64,000 nucleotides of DNA. It comes from Erysipelatoclostridium sp. An173. Its GTDB lineage: Bacteria > Bacillota_I > Bacilli_A > Erysipelotrichales > Coprobacillaceae. Position 1 is the stretch's first letter, and each line of letters begins with the position of its first letter. Positions 49,923 through 58,098 of this stretch are shown piece after piece. A program made the position numbers and the translations under genes. A model generated the notes under the pieces. The model was not told where the DNA came from. It was given only the letters and a program-made list of their open reading frames with translations, and did no database searches. The DNA lies in assembly GCF_002160495.1 (NCBI RefSeq), contig NZ_NFKR01000003.1, positions 1-64,000 on the forward strand. The letters run 5' to 3'.

Positions 49923-51269
49923 CTAATTTATTCCTAATTTGTGCTTTAATTTGTTGATAGCTAATTTATAGTCAGGATCTTTCTTGATTTTATTATCAAC
50001 TCGAGCACAAGCTTTCATGACCGTAGAGTGATCACGATTACTAAATATTGTTCCGATTTCTGCAAATGTGATATCTAATAGTTCTCTCATTAAATACATG
50101 CAGATTTCTCTTGGGGTTGTTAATTTACGAGTTTTATTTTTAGATACTAACTGAGAAATTGTTAAGTAATAAAACTCTGCTGTTGTTTTTAAGATTAATT
50201 CTTTTGTTAAAGCTGTTTTTGGATTTTGAACAACTTTATCATCTTTAAATGATTCTAATGCAAAAGCCATATCAATATTATTGGTATGGTTCATAATACT
50301 GCAAAAAAATAATCGCTTTAAAGCACCTTCTAGATTACGAATATCTTTACAATAGTGATTTGCCATGAAATCAACAACATCATCTTGAATAATTAATGAT
50401 GGATTATCAAGATTTTCTATTTTCTTTTCTAGAATTGCTCTAGCAGTTTCAAATTCAGGTGGATCAATACCAAAACTTAAACCTGAGTTAAAACGGCTAA
50501 TTAGTCGGGATTCAATTCCTTGTAATTCCTCAGGCATTTTATCACTTGTGATAACAATTTGTTTATTATTGTTGATTAATTCATTGAAAATATGGAAAAA
50601 TATCTCACTACTTTTTTCTTTATTAAATAAAAACTGAATATCATCAATTAATAACATATCCAGATTTTTATATTTAAGGTAAATATCATTACTATTTTTA
50701 CCTTTCATTGCCCCAATTACTTCATCGACAAATTCCTTACTAGTAATATAACGAATTTTTAATGAAGGATTGGTTTCTTTAGAATAGTTACCAATAGCAT
50801 TTAATAAGTGAGTTTTTCCTAATCCTGGATTACTGTAGATAAATAAAGGATTGAAATTAGAACCAGGATTGCTAGAAACTAATAAAGCGGCATTTTGGGC
50901 CATTCTATTAGAACTACCAACAACAAAGTTATCAAAAGTGAAAGTCTTATTTAAATTATCTTTAAATGGTTGTTCATTTTGAACAGTAATTGTTTTTTTA
51001 AAATCTTCTTCACCTAATATTTCTACTGTAATTGGCGAAGCTAACATACCTGAGAGGATTTCTTCAATATCTTTTTGATTATTTTTTATTGTTTCTACAT
51101 TAAATGAATAAGGAGTAGTAATGACAACCTTATTATCATTAATAGATGATATTTTGGCACTACGAAAAACAGATTCCATAATAATTTTGTCGATTTTACG
51201 ACTATCAGGCAGTTCTTGTTTTTCTAGTGTATCAAGACATAATTGCCAAATTTTACTATTATCATTCAT
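49923..51269 (-). CDS. dnaA: chromosomal replication initiator DnaA
   Basis: The 448 residues include domain I (IWQLCLDTLEKQ...), the AAA+ domain III with Walker A (NPGLGKTHLLNAIGNYS), Walker B (DMLLIDDIQFLFNKEKSSEIFFHIFNEL) and sensor II, and the domain IV HTH with DITFAEIGTIFSNRDHSTVMKACARVDNKIKKDP, which reads DnaA boxes. GGAGG lies at optimal spacing before the ATG. The oriC region is directly upstream. Confidence 0.98.
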   Translation of the reverse strand: MNDNSKIWQLCLDTLEKQELPDSRKIDKIIMESVFRSAKISSINDNKVVITTPYSFNVETIKNNQKDIEEILSGMLASPITVEILGEEDFKKTITVQNEQPFKDNLNKTFTFDNFVVGSSNRMAQNAALLVSSNPGSNFNPLFIYSNPGLGKTHLLNAIGNYSKETNPSLKIRYITSKEFVDEVIGAMKGKNSNDIYLKYKNLDMLLIDDIQFLFNKEKSSEIFFHIFNELINNNKQIVITSDKMPEELQGIESRLISRFNSGLSFGIDPPEFETARAILEKKIENLDNPSLIIQDDVVDFMANHYCKDIRNLEGALKRLFFCSIMNHTNNIDMAFALESFKDDKVVQNPKTALTKELILKTTAEFYYLTISQLVSKNKTRKLTTPREICMYLMRELLDITFAEIGTIFSNRDHSTVMKACARVDNKIKKDPDYKLAINKLKHKLGIN

Positions 51270-51341
51270 TTTTTTACCTCCGCAACTAACATTATATGTT
51301 AATAAATTGTAAATTTAAAGGAAAAAAAAGAGGCTGGAAAA

Positions 51342-51583
51342 GTGTTCACAAAGTTATTCACATTAATATTGGCAATTTTGTAAGAAAATAATAGAAATTC
51401 ACAAAATTCACAACTTTATTTGTGCATATAGAAATATGTGAATGTGAAAAATGTGTCTAAATTAGAGTGCTAATTATCGTATTCATAATAAAGTCACAAT
51501 CAAGATATTGTAATAATCGCGCTTTTTTTCAAAACTCACATTTATTCACATCAAAAAAAACAGTGATATGACTTTGTGCATAA
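51342..51583. promoter_or_regulatory. oriC: replication origin (oriC) region with DnaA boxes
   Basis: In the dnaA-rpmH gap, which is 528 bp long, three perfect TTATNCACA boxes occur: TTATTCACA at 51354-51362 and 51542-51550, and TTATGCACA in reverse at 51575-51583. Near matches lie at 51342-51350, 51395-51403, 51404-51412 and 51421-51429. The spacing is AT-rich and typical of an unwinding region. The change of gene direction here fits an origin. Confidence 0.88.
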
Positions 51584-51716
51584 CATGTGTAATAAATTGT
51601 TGATAAAGGGGTTTTGTTTTTTGAAAAGTCACAATAAAAATGTCACAAAAAATAATGAGGTGAAGATTAAAAGAAAAAAATTTGATTATTAGCGATGTAC
51701 TTTTTCGTTAATTTCA

Positions 51717-51743
51717 TTGACTTGAGGGGCTTTTTCATATAAA
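51717..51743 (+). promoter_or_regulatory. candidate promoter for rpmH
   Basis: TTGACT at 51717-51722 and TATAAA at 51738-51743 with a 15-base spacer, about 55 bases before the rpmH start. Confidence 0.4.
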
Positions 51744-51797
51744 ATGGTGGGGCATATGTTATTTGTATAAAAGTATTAAAATATGGAGGTGTAATTA

Positions 51798-51932
51798 ATG
51801 AAAAGAACATATCAACCAAATAAAAGAAAAAGATCAAAGACACATGGTTTTAGAGCTAGAATGGCTACTGTAGGAGGAAGAAAAGTACTTGCACGTCGCC
51901 GTAAAAGAGGAAGAAAAGTATTGTCTGCTTAA
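51798..51932 (+). CDS. rpmH: ribosomal protein L34
   Basis: A 44-residue, very basic protein beginning [20 protein letters not shown] and ending [12 protein letters not shown], the standard L34 sequence. GGAGG lies at suitable spacing. Position next to oriC and before rnpA is universal in Firmicutes. Confidence 0.98.
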   Translation: MKRTYQPNKRKRSKTHGFRARMATVGGRKVLARRRKRGRKVLSA

Positions 51933-51935
51933 AAA

Positions 51936-51960
51936 AATCCACTTTACGGTGGGTTTTTTT
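51936..51960 (+). terminator. terminator or attenuator between rpmH and rnpA
   Basis: TCCAC / GTGGG stem around TTTAC, then eight T. Situated directly after rpmH, it would lower transcription into rnpA, matching the higher need for L34. Confidence 0.75.
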
Positions 51961-51971
51961 TCTAAAAAGTT

Positions 51972-52310
51972 ATGAAAAAAGAATATCGAGTAAAAAAAAA
52001 TGAGGATTTTAGTCTCATAATAAAAGAAAAACAAAGTTTAGCTAATCGTTCTTTCATTATTTATTACCGAAAAAATGATCATCCACACGCAAGAGTTGGG
52101 ATATCAGTAAGCAAAAAATTAGGAAAAGCGGTAGTACGTAATAAAATTAAGCGGCAAGTAAGGATGATGGTGCAACAGACGATTGATTTTGAAAAAAGTT
52201 ATGATTATATCGTCATTATTAGAGATAAATATTTAAAATTAGATTTTAATTCTAATTTAAATGAGCTACAATATCTATATAAAAAAATATTAAAAAGGAT
52301 GGAAAAATAA
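51972..52310 (+). CDS. rnpA: ribonuclease P protein component
   Basis: RnpA helps the RNase P RNA remove tRNA 5' leaders. The 112-residue protein has the signature RVGISVSKKLGKAVVRNKIKRQVR and the start MKKEYRVKKNEDFSLIIKEKQSLANRSF. Its ATG has only a weak ribosome binding site and follows the L34 terminator. The yidC start follows its stop directly. Confidence 0.96.
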   Translation: MKKEYRVKKNEDFSLIIKEKQSLANRSFIIYYRKNDHPHARVGISVSKKLGKAVVRNKIKRQVRMMVQQTIDFEKSYDYIVIIRDKYLKLDFNSNLNELQYLYKKILKRMEK

Positions 52311-53210
52311 ATGGTGTTAGATAACAAAACTAAAAAGATTCTAAAAATATTTTGTTTAGTTTTCTTTGTTGCTATCTTGACAGGATGTACTCAAAATCTT
52401 GATAGTAATGGAAATTTAATTGAGTCAAGAGCGATTACAACTTCAACACCTTGGACATTATCTGCCGGGTGGTTTGACTTTTTATTTGTAATTCCTCTAG
52501 CAAAAGGGATCCTGTTCATTAACGAATATGTTGGAAACGTTGCCTTTGGGGTAATTGGTGTTACAATCATCGTAAACTTAATTACATTACCAATTATGAT
52601 TAAGTCGACTGTATCAACACAAAAAATGCAATTATTACAACCAGAATTAGAAAAAATTCAACGTAAATATCGTGGACGTAAAGATCAAGCATCACAAATG
52701 CGTCAATCTGCAGAGATTCAAAATCTTTATAAGAAAAATAACGTAAGTATGTTTGGTTCTCTTGCAACATTTTTAACATTACCAATTATGTTTGCAATGT
52801 GGCACGCTGTACAAAGAATTGAAATCTTATATGATACAATTGTTTTTGGTGTAAATTTAGGTGCTCGTCCAATTGAACATATCTTTAGCTTAGATATTCC
52901 TTATATTGTTTTATTAATTTTGGTTGCTGTAACACAATTCTTTGCAATGCAAATCAACCAAATCATGGCAAGACGTTCACCAAAATATCGACCTTCAAAT
53001 CAAATGAAGTCAATGAATACCATGAATAACATAATGACAATTTTCATTATTTATTTATCAGCAACTATGCCTGCTGCAATGTCATTATACTGGATTACAA
53101 CTAACGTAATTACAATCGTTAGAACTGTATATATTCAATTCTTCCATGTTGAAAAAGCAAAAAAGGAAGTTGAAGCAACAACAACTAATTTCTTAAATAA
53201 GAAAAAGTAG
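52311..53210 (+). CDS. yidC: membrane protein insertase YidC (lipoprotein form)
   Basis: YidC/OxaA inserts and folds membrane proteins. The 299 residues begin with a signal peptide and lipobox (ILTGCTQ), then membrane helices including FGVIGVTIIVNLITLPIMIKSTVSTQKMQ, the coiled cytoplasmic loop with EKIQRKYRGRKDQASQ, and the later MSLYWITTNVITIVRTVYIQ. The lipobox and short N-terminus fit the SpoIIIJ/YqjG type of Firmicutes. A conserved positively charged residue in the first helices fits the insertion groove. Confidence 0.95.
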   Translation: MVLDNKTKKILKIFCLVFFVAILTGCTQNLDSNGNLIESRAITTSTPWTLSAGWFDFLFVIPLAKGILFINEYVGNVAFGVIGVTIIVNLITLPIMIKSTVSTQKMQLLQPELEKIQRKYRGRKDQASQMRQSAEIQNLYKKNNVSMFGSLATFLTLPIMFAMWHAVQRIEILYDTIVFGVNLGARPIEHIFSLDIPYIVLLILVAVTQFFAMQINQIMARRSPKYRPSNQMKSMNTMNNIMTIFIIYLSATMPAAMSLYWITTNVITIVRTVYIQFFHVEKAKKEVEATTTNFLNKKK

Positions 53211-53219
53211 GTGATATAA

Positions 53220-53822
53220 GTGAAAAAACAGTATACTGCCAAAACTGTTCAAGATGCTGTAAATAACGCATGTGAAGAACTAGGCGTTACAATTGATGAA
53301 TTAAACTATGAAGTAATTAGTGAAACAAAAACTTTATTTATAAAAAAAGCAACAATTGAATGTTACACTATACCAATGATTCAAGAGTTTATCGAAAGTT
53401 ATATTCGTCGTTTTATCAGTGATATGGGATTTGAAATTGAAACAGTTTCATATCTACAAGATGGTCGTATTTATTGTAATATTAATACAAGCAATAATTC
53501 AATTTTAATTGGAAAAGCTGGTGTTATTTTAAGAGCTATTAACTTTATTGTAAAAAATGCTGTTAGTAATACATATAAAAAGCGTTATGAAATTAGTATT
53601 GATATTAACGGATATAAAGAAGATCGTTATAAAAAAGTTGCTTCAATGGCAAGAAGATTTGGTAAACAAGTTCAACGTACCAAAACAGATATTAAATTAG
53701 ACCCAATGCCTGCTGATGAAAGAAAAGTAATGCATCAAGAATTAGCTAAATTTAATCATGTTAAAACTGAAAGTCATGGTGAAGGTAAAAACCGTCACAT
53801 GGTAATATCTTATGTAAAATAA
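53220..53822 (+). CDS. jag: RNA-binding protein KhpB/Jag
   Basis: The 200-residue protein has the Jag N-terminal domain (KTVQDAVNNACEELGVTIDELNYEVISE), a KH domain with NNSILIGKAGVILRAINFIV and a C-terminal R3H domain (MPADERKVMHQELAKFNHVKTESHGEGKNRHMVIS). With KhpA it binds RNAs and affects cell-wall synthesis and division. The start is GTG, with GGTG about seven bases upstream. It follows yidC as usual, but mnmE, normally next, is more than 5 kb away. Confidence 0.94.
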   Translation: MKKQYTAKTVQDAVNNACEELGVTIDELNYEVISETKTLFIKKATIECYTIPMIQEFIESYIRRFISDMGFEIETVSYLQDGRIYCNINTSNNSILIGKAGVILRAINFIVKNAVSNTYKKRYEISIDINGYKEDRYKKVASMARRFGKQVQRTKTDIKLDPMPADERKVMHQELAKFNHVKTESHGEGKNRHMVISYVK

Positions 53823-53896
53823 AATACTTTTAAGTACATGTGTTTGACCAATATTATGTTTTTAATAATATTGGTCTTTTAAATATAAAAAAACAC

Positions 53897-53927
53897 TTGC
53901 CTTGCAGTTAGGTTTAAGTTGTATGCT
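53897..53927 (+). promoter_or_regulatory. MerR-type promoter with a 19-bp spacer
   Basis: TTGCCT at 53897-53902 and TATGCT at 53922-53927 are separated by 19 bases, longer than the usual 17, with a rough dyad (CTTGCAGTTAGGTTTAAG) in between. This is the classical layout of promoters twisted into activity by MerR regulators. The MerR gene lies in the transcript. Confidence 0.65.
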
Positions 53928-53947
53928 TAAAGTAGGAGGATCAGGAT

Positions 53948-54250
53948 ATGGATATAACAGTAAGACAAGATTTATTGGATGTATTATATGAAAATAAGAT
54001 TATTAAGTCATTGTATAATTTTGATTATCATGATCAAGCAATTATTTCGTTAACTAAAACCTTAATATCATTAGGTTATAGTGATAGTGATATTTTGGAT
54101 TTGATAGATAGTGATATGAGTCTATTGGATATATTATTATTTCATTATGATTTATTACAAAATAAACAATATGAATGCTGCTGTTTAATCAATCAAATTA
54201 AAAAGATGATTAATGAGATAAAGGAAGATGAAAATGGAATATACAATTAA
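53948..54250 (+). CDS. 100-residue acidic protein of unknown function, in operon with a MerR regulator
   Basis: The sequence starts MDITVRQDLLDVLYENKIIKSLYNFDYHDQ and is rich in Asp, Leu and Ile with helical character; no membrane segment or known motif was seen. It ends in KKMINEIKEDENGIYN. A good GGAGGA site precedes the ATG. The gene overlaps the MerR gene by about 17 bases and lies under the MerR-type promoter. It may be the regulator's partner or target. I do not recognise a family. Confidence 0.7.
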   Translation: MDITVRQDLLDVLYENKIIKSLYNFDYHDQAIISLTKTLISLGYSDSDILDLIDSDMSLLDILLFHYDLLQNKQYECCCLINQIKKMINEIKEDENGIYN

Positions 54251-54593
54251 TCAGGTTTGTAAAAAATATAATTTAAATGCTTCAACATTAAGATATTATG
54301 AAAAAGAACGATTATTACCACCAATAAAGAAAAATACAAGTAATCAGCGAGTTTATAATGATGATGATTTAAAATGGCTTGATATGATTATGTGTATGCG
54401 AAATACGGGAATGACAATAGCTTATATTCGTAATTATATTGATTTGTGTAAACAAGGGGATAAAACACTAGATCAGCGTTATGAAATTTTAAAAAAACAA
54501 AAAGAAATTTTATTACTACAGCAGCAAGAATTAAATAAACATATGGAAATGATAAATTATAAAATCGATTTTTATGAAAATAAATTAAAATGA
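54234..54593 (+). CDS. MerR-family transcription regulator
   Basis: The 119-residue protein has the MerR winged HTH (YTINQVCKKYNLNASTLRYYEKERLLPPIKKNTSNQRVYNDDDLKWLDMI), a linker and the dimer coiled coil (about 80-115, LKKQKEILLLQQQELNKHMEMINYKIDFYENKL). It lacks the cysteine-rich metal site, so it is of the AdhR/BmrR-like small type. The ATG at 54234 is preferred because AAGGAAG lies just before an earlier in-frame ATG. Confidence 0.9.
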   Translation: MEYTINQVCKKYNLNASTLRYYEKERLLPPIKKNTSNQRVYNDDDLKWLDMIMCMRNTGMTIAYIRNYIDLCKQGDKTLDQRYEILKKQKEILLLQQQELNKHMEMINYKIDFYENKLK

Positions 54594-54693
54594 TAGCTTA
54601 TGTTATCATTTTTTTATTAGTTTCATTTTCAGTAACAATTTAATAAATGTAAAGTGACTATGTTATAATATCTGTTAAGAATGGGGGATTTTA

Positions 54694-55617
54694 ATGGATA
54701 TTATGGTCGTTATTAACCAAATGATTCAATTGTTTTTAATAATTGGACTTGGTTATTTTATGCAAAAAAAGAACATATTAAATGATGAATTAAATAGTAA
54801 ATTAAATTATATTGTTATTTCTATAACAACAACAGCAATGATATTTTCTTCAGTTTGTTCTACAACAATTACTGATAAAAGTATGGTTATTTATACATTA
54901 GGTGTTGCAACTGCTGTTTATTTATTATTACCAGTAATAAGCTTTATTCTTGTAAAAATAATGCGGATTCCCTTGCCACAACAAGGACTTTATATATTCA
55001 TGACAATCTTTTCTAATATAGGATTTATGGGATTTCCAATTATGAAGGCTTTATTTGGAAATGATGCGGTTTTTTATACAGCACTATTTAATATTTTATT
55101 TAATCTGGAGGTATTTACATTAGGCGTTATTTTAATCAACTATGGAAATGACGTTAAAATGAAATTAAATCCTAAAAATCTATTATCACCAGGAGTAATT
55201 TCATCTGTGATTGCCATCTTTATTTATTTTTTAGAAATACCGGTTCCTGATGTACTTGCAAATTGTTGTGAGATGGTTGGTGATATGACTACTCCACTAG
55301 CAATGATGATTATTGGAGCCACTCTTGCCAATATAAAAATTAAGGATTTATTTACAGAACTAAGATTATATTATTTTACAGTAGTAAAACAAGTAGTATT
55401 ACCAATCGTTGTATTCCCGATCATTGCATATTTTATTTCTGATCCATTAATTCAAGGAATTACATTAATTAATATTGCAATGCCAGTTGGAAATAGTGCA
55501 GTTTTGTTCGCTAAACAATATGGTGGGGATGTTGAATTAGCAGCTAAAAGCATTTTTATTACAACACTAGTAAGTGTCTTTACAATTCCATTAATAGTTT
55601 CATTATTATTGATATAA
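54694..55617 (+). CDS. AEC-family membrane transporter
   Basis: The 307-residue protein has about ten membrane helices with the auxin-efflux-carrier patterns: MIQLFLIIGLGYFMQKKNIL, ...IFSNIGFMGFPIMKALFGNDAVFYTALFNI and AMPVGNSAVLFAKQYGGDVELAAKSIFITTL. Substrates of bacterial members include malonate, malate and other organic acids; none is indicated here. A GGGGGA site precedes the ATG. It stands alone with its own terminator. Confidence 0.88.
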   Translation: MDIMVVINQMIQLFLIIGLGYFMQKKNILNDELNSKLNYIVISITTTAMIFSSVCSTTITDKSMVIYTLGVATAVYLLLPVISFILVKIMRIPLPQQGLYIFMTIFSNIGFMGFPIMKALFGNDAVFYTALFNILFNLEVFTLGVILINYGNDVKMKLNPKNLLSPGVISSVIAIFIYFLEIPVPDVLANCCEMVGDMTTPLAMMIIGATLANIKIKDLFTELRLYYFTVVKQVVLPIVVFPIIAYFISDPLIQGITLINIAMPVGNSAVLFAKQYGGDVELAAKSIFITTLVSVFTIPLIVSLLLI

Positions 55618-55647
55618 ACACATGAATTAACATGTGTTTATTTTTTT
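55616..55647 (+). terminator. intrinsic terminator after the AEC gene
   Basis: AAACACATG / CATGTGTTT with loop AATTAA, then seven T on the plus strand. Confidence 0.88.
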
Positions 55648-55823
55648 ACGTCAATATTATGTTTTTACACATATTGTGTACATATTTAAATATCTGATTT
55701 ACAATAGTAGACAAAATATCGTTCTTCTTATAAAATTTGTTAATAATTTTATATATTAATTATTTTGTGCTAATCAAAATTTAGTTGATTAAATCAGTAT
55801 ATTTTAAAGAAAGGTGAAGGTTA

Positions 55824-56522
55824 ATGGAAGTAAATATTGCAATATGTGATGATGAAAAAGAATATGTTAAAGAGATAATTGATTATTTAGAAAAATGTTC
55901 TTGGAAAAGAAATAATAAATTTATTTATCATGTATTTTATAGTGGTGAAGAATTATTAAATAGTAAGAAAGTCTTTGATTTAATTATTTTAGATATAAAA
56001 ATGGGAAATATTTCAGGAGTAAATGTTAAAGATATTTTTTATAACCGAAATAATCAATCAAGAATTATCTTTTTAACTAACTATGATGAGTATATGGAAG
56101 ATTCATTTGGTAGAAATGTTTATGGTTATATAAATAAAAGTAAAATTGACAAATTAGAAATTCCATTAACAAAAATTTATAAAGAATTACTAGAAAATAG
56201 AACTGTTGTTATAAATAATAATGTAGTAAATTTATATAAAGTTTATTATGTAAGAGCAGATGGTCCATATATCAATATTCATTATGAAAACGATTATGAT
56301 ATTTATCGGATGACGTTAAGTGATTTTGCAACTAGAATTTCTAATCCTAATTTTATTAGAACTCATAAATCATATCTAGTAAATATGCGCTACATAAAGA
56401 ATATAGATCAACGCATTATTACTTTAGATAACGATGTAAATGTAAGTATATCACACGGGAAAAGAAGCGATGTCATGAAAACTTATCATCATTATTTAAT
56501 GGAGAACATTTCATATGATTAA
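55824..56522 (+). CDS. AgrA/ComE-type LytTR response regulator
   Basis: The 232-residue regulator has a receiver domain with the acidic pair in IAICDDEKEY, the phosphoacceptor in FDLIILDIKMGN and the T of IFLTNYDEY, then a LytTR DNA-binding domain (about 130-225) with YKVYYVRADGPYINIHYENDYDIYRMTLS and FIRTHKSYLVNMRYIKNI. It overlaps the kinase gene by eight bases, so the two are expressed together. The likely role is to activate promoters with paired direct repeats, including perhaps the peptide gene downstream. Confidence 0.92.
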   Translation: MEVNIAICDDEKEYVKEIIDYLEKCSWKRNNKFIYHVFYSGEELLNSKKVFDLIILDIKMGNISGVNVKDIFYNRNNQSRIIFLTNYDEYMEDSFGRNVYGYINKSKIDKLEIPLTKIYKELLENRTVVINNNVVNLYKVYYVRADGPYINIHYENDYDIYRMTLSDFATRISNPNFIRTHKSYLVNMRYIKNIDQRIITLDNDVNVSISHGKRSDVMKTYHHYLMENISYD

Positions 56523-57816
56523 TTGGCTAATACTATTAATAAAACAATTTATTGATATCATTAAATATTTATTAGTAGCAGATGCTTTATTTGATTTAGA
56601 ATATGATAAAAATAAAAAGTTAAAAGAAATATTAGCTTTATCAATAATAATCATACTAGTTTATCTAGTCTTATTTGAACATATTGTAGATATTTGGGTA
56701 GATTTAAATGTTGTAATATGTTTTATAAGTTTAATAATTCTATTTAGGAATAATAATATAAAAACATTAAAAATACTTATAGTAAGTATAATTATAACAA
56801 CTATTATTGAACAATTTGTAGATTTATTTATAGAGTATAAAATCATAGAAGTGAGTGAGATAAAATTTTTACTATCAAATTGCCTAAGATTTTTTGTAAT
56901 TGTAGTAATTTATATATTATCTAAAATAATAATAATGTTATATAATAAGTACAATTTTAATAAATTTTCTAGCTATATTTATATGAATATTATATTTTCT
57001 TTTAGTGCAACAATATTTCCATTGATTATAGCCCAAACATACGATAATAAAATTAAATATCAATTAAGTGTCATAATAAAGATAGTTGCAATTACAAATA
57101 TAATAATTTCAATAATATCAATAGTATTATTTATAAAAAATAAAAATGAAAAAGATAAATATTATTTAGAAAATATAGTTAAAGATGAAACATTAAAATT
57201 ACAAGAAGACTATTATCAAAAATTGATAGATAACTATGCCAGTTTAAGAAATTTTAAGCATGATATTAAAGCACATTATCATGTACTTTATAAATTACTA
57301 GAAAATGATAAACATGATGATGCCAAAGAGTACTTAGAAAATATTTTTGAAAAGATTAGTTTGGTTGATGTATATAATACTAATAATCTTTATATTTCAA
57401 GTATATTAAATTCTTTTGATCAAACTTTTAAAGATAATCAGATAAATTTTGATTTTTCATATAATGTAAATAGTGTTATAAATATGGATAACATGGATAT
57501 TTGTTCATTGTTTTATAATTTAGTTATAAATGCAATAGAAGCCAACTTAAAACTTTCCAATGATCGATATATCATCTTAAATGTAGTTAACATTAAAAAT
57601 AATCTTCTAATAAAAATATCAAATCCGATCAATGACATCAAAGAAATTGAATATATTCAAGAAAGAAAAAGTTCCAAAATGGATGTAGAAAATCATGGCA
57701 TTGGTTTACAAAAAATAAACGAAATTGTAGCTAGGTATAATGGTAAAAATGAATATAAAGTAGAAGACAATTGTTTAATAAATCAAATTGTCTTATTAAA
57801 TGTGCTTGAGTTTTAA
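56515..57816 (+). CDS. AgrC/ComD-type sensor histidine kinase (HPK10 family)
   Basis: The 433-residue protein has six membrane helices in the first 210 residues, then a dimerisation helix with the phosphorylated His in LRNFKHDIKAHYHVLYKLLEN, and a GHKL ATPase with the N-box (FYNLVINAIEAN) and G-box (NHGIGLQKINEIVARYNGK). This is the HPK10 type, whose members (AgrC, ComD, BlpH) sense secreted peptides. No AgrB- or AgrD-type gene lies nearby; a 19-codon peptide gene follows 87 bases downstream. Confidence 0.92.
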   Translation: MINWLILLIKQFIDIIKYLLVADALFDLEYDKNKKLKEILALSIIIILVYLVLFEHIVDIWVDLNVVICFISLIILFRNNNIKTLKILIVSIIITTIIEQFVDLFIEYKIIEVSEIKFLLSNCLRFFVIVVIYILSKIIIMLYNKYNFNKFSSYIYMNIIFSFSATIFPLIIAQTYDNKIKYQLSVIIKIVAITNIIISIISIVLFIKNKNEKDKYYLENIVKDETLKLQEDYYQKLIDNYASLRNFKHDIKAHYHVLYKLLENDKHDDAKEYLENIFEKISLVDVYNTNNLYISSILNSFDQTFKDNQINFDFSYNVNSVINMDNMDICSLFYNLVINAIEANLKLSNDRYIILNVVNIKNNLLIKISNPINDIKEIEYIQERKSSKMDVENHGIGLQKINEIVARYNGKNEYKVEDNCLINQIVLLNVLEF

Positions 57817-57820
57817 GATA

Positions 57821-57880
57821 AATACAATTTAAATATAATAAATACAATAATCAAAAAAACATTGATTTAATCATTATTAT
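57821..57880 (+). promoter_or_regulatory. direct repeats and AT-rich promoter candidate before the peptide gene
   Basis: AATACAATT at 57821-57829 and AATACAATA at 57841-57849 form a direct repeat with a 20-base period. A consensus TATAAT lies between them (57834-57839) and TATTAT at 57875-57880. AgrA/ComE-like LytTR regulators bind paired 9-bp direct repeats of about 20-22 bp period. The exact promoter cannot be fixed by eye. Confidence 0.45.
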
Positions 57881-57911
57881 TTTCCTCATAAAAGGAGGAA
57901 ATAATGATGAT
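57870..57911 (+). promoter_or_regulatory. hairpin that can lock the ribosome binding site and start codons of the peptide gene
   Basis: Bases 57870-57879 and 57881-57887 pair with 57902-57911 and 57895-57901. The stem has 17 base pairs with one bulged T (57880) and one G-U pair. The loop is ATAAAAG. GGAGGAA (57894-57900) and the first ATG codons are inside the 3' arm. No T run follows, so it is not a terminator. Confidence 0.7.
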
Positions 57912-57963
57912 GACATATGGTTTTTATGAATGGTTAATTAAATGGTTAGGCGGAGGACATTAA
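57904..57963 (+). CDS. 19-codon Trp-rich peptide gene downstream of the AgrCA-type pair
   Basis: The peptide reads MMMTYGFYEWLIKWLGGGH; starting at the third ATG it would have 17 residues. An excellent ribosome binding site (AAAAGGAGGAA) precedes it. The product is short, aromatic, nearly neutral, with an amphipathic core (EWLIKWL) and a Gly-Gly-Gly-His end. The layout resembles agr-controlled phenol-soluble modulins or delta-lysin in general properties, but no homology is claimed. It could also be the signal sensed by the kinase, a leaderless bacteriocin or a regulatory leader. No cysteine for a thiolactone ring and no double-glycine leader cleavage are present. Two terminators follow. I do not recognise the family. 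Confidence 0.65.
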   Translation: MMMTYGFYEWLIKWLGGGH

Positions 57964-58002
57964 TCATATCAAGATTTATATAATTCGATAAAAAATATGA
58001 AA

Positions 58003-58073
58003 AAAGATAGAAGATTTATATTTTCTATCTTTATTATTATTTAATTAGTTTAGACAGCATAATAATATGCTGT
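58003..58073 (+). terminator. two tandem terminators after the peptide gene
   Basis: First: AAAGATAGAA / TTCTATCTTT (58003-58032) with T-rich sequence after it. Second: ACAGCATA / TATGCTGT (58054-58073) with loop ATAA, then TTTTCT. Together they end transcription of the peptide unit. Confidence 0.78.
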
Positions 58074-58098
58074 TTTTCTATATGCGATATATAATTTT

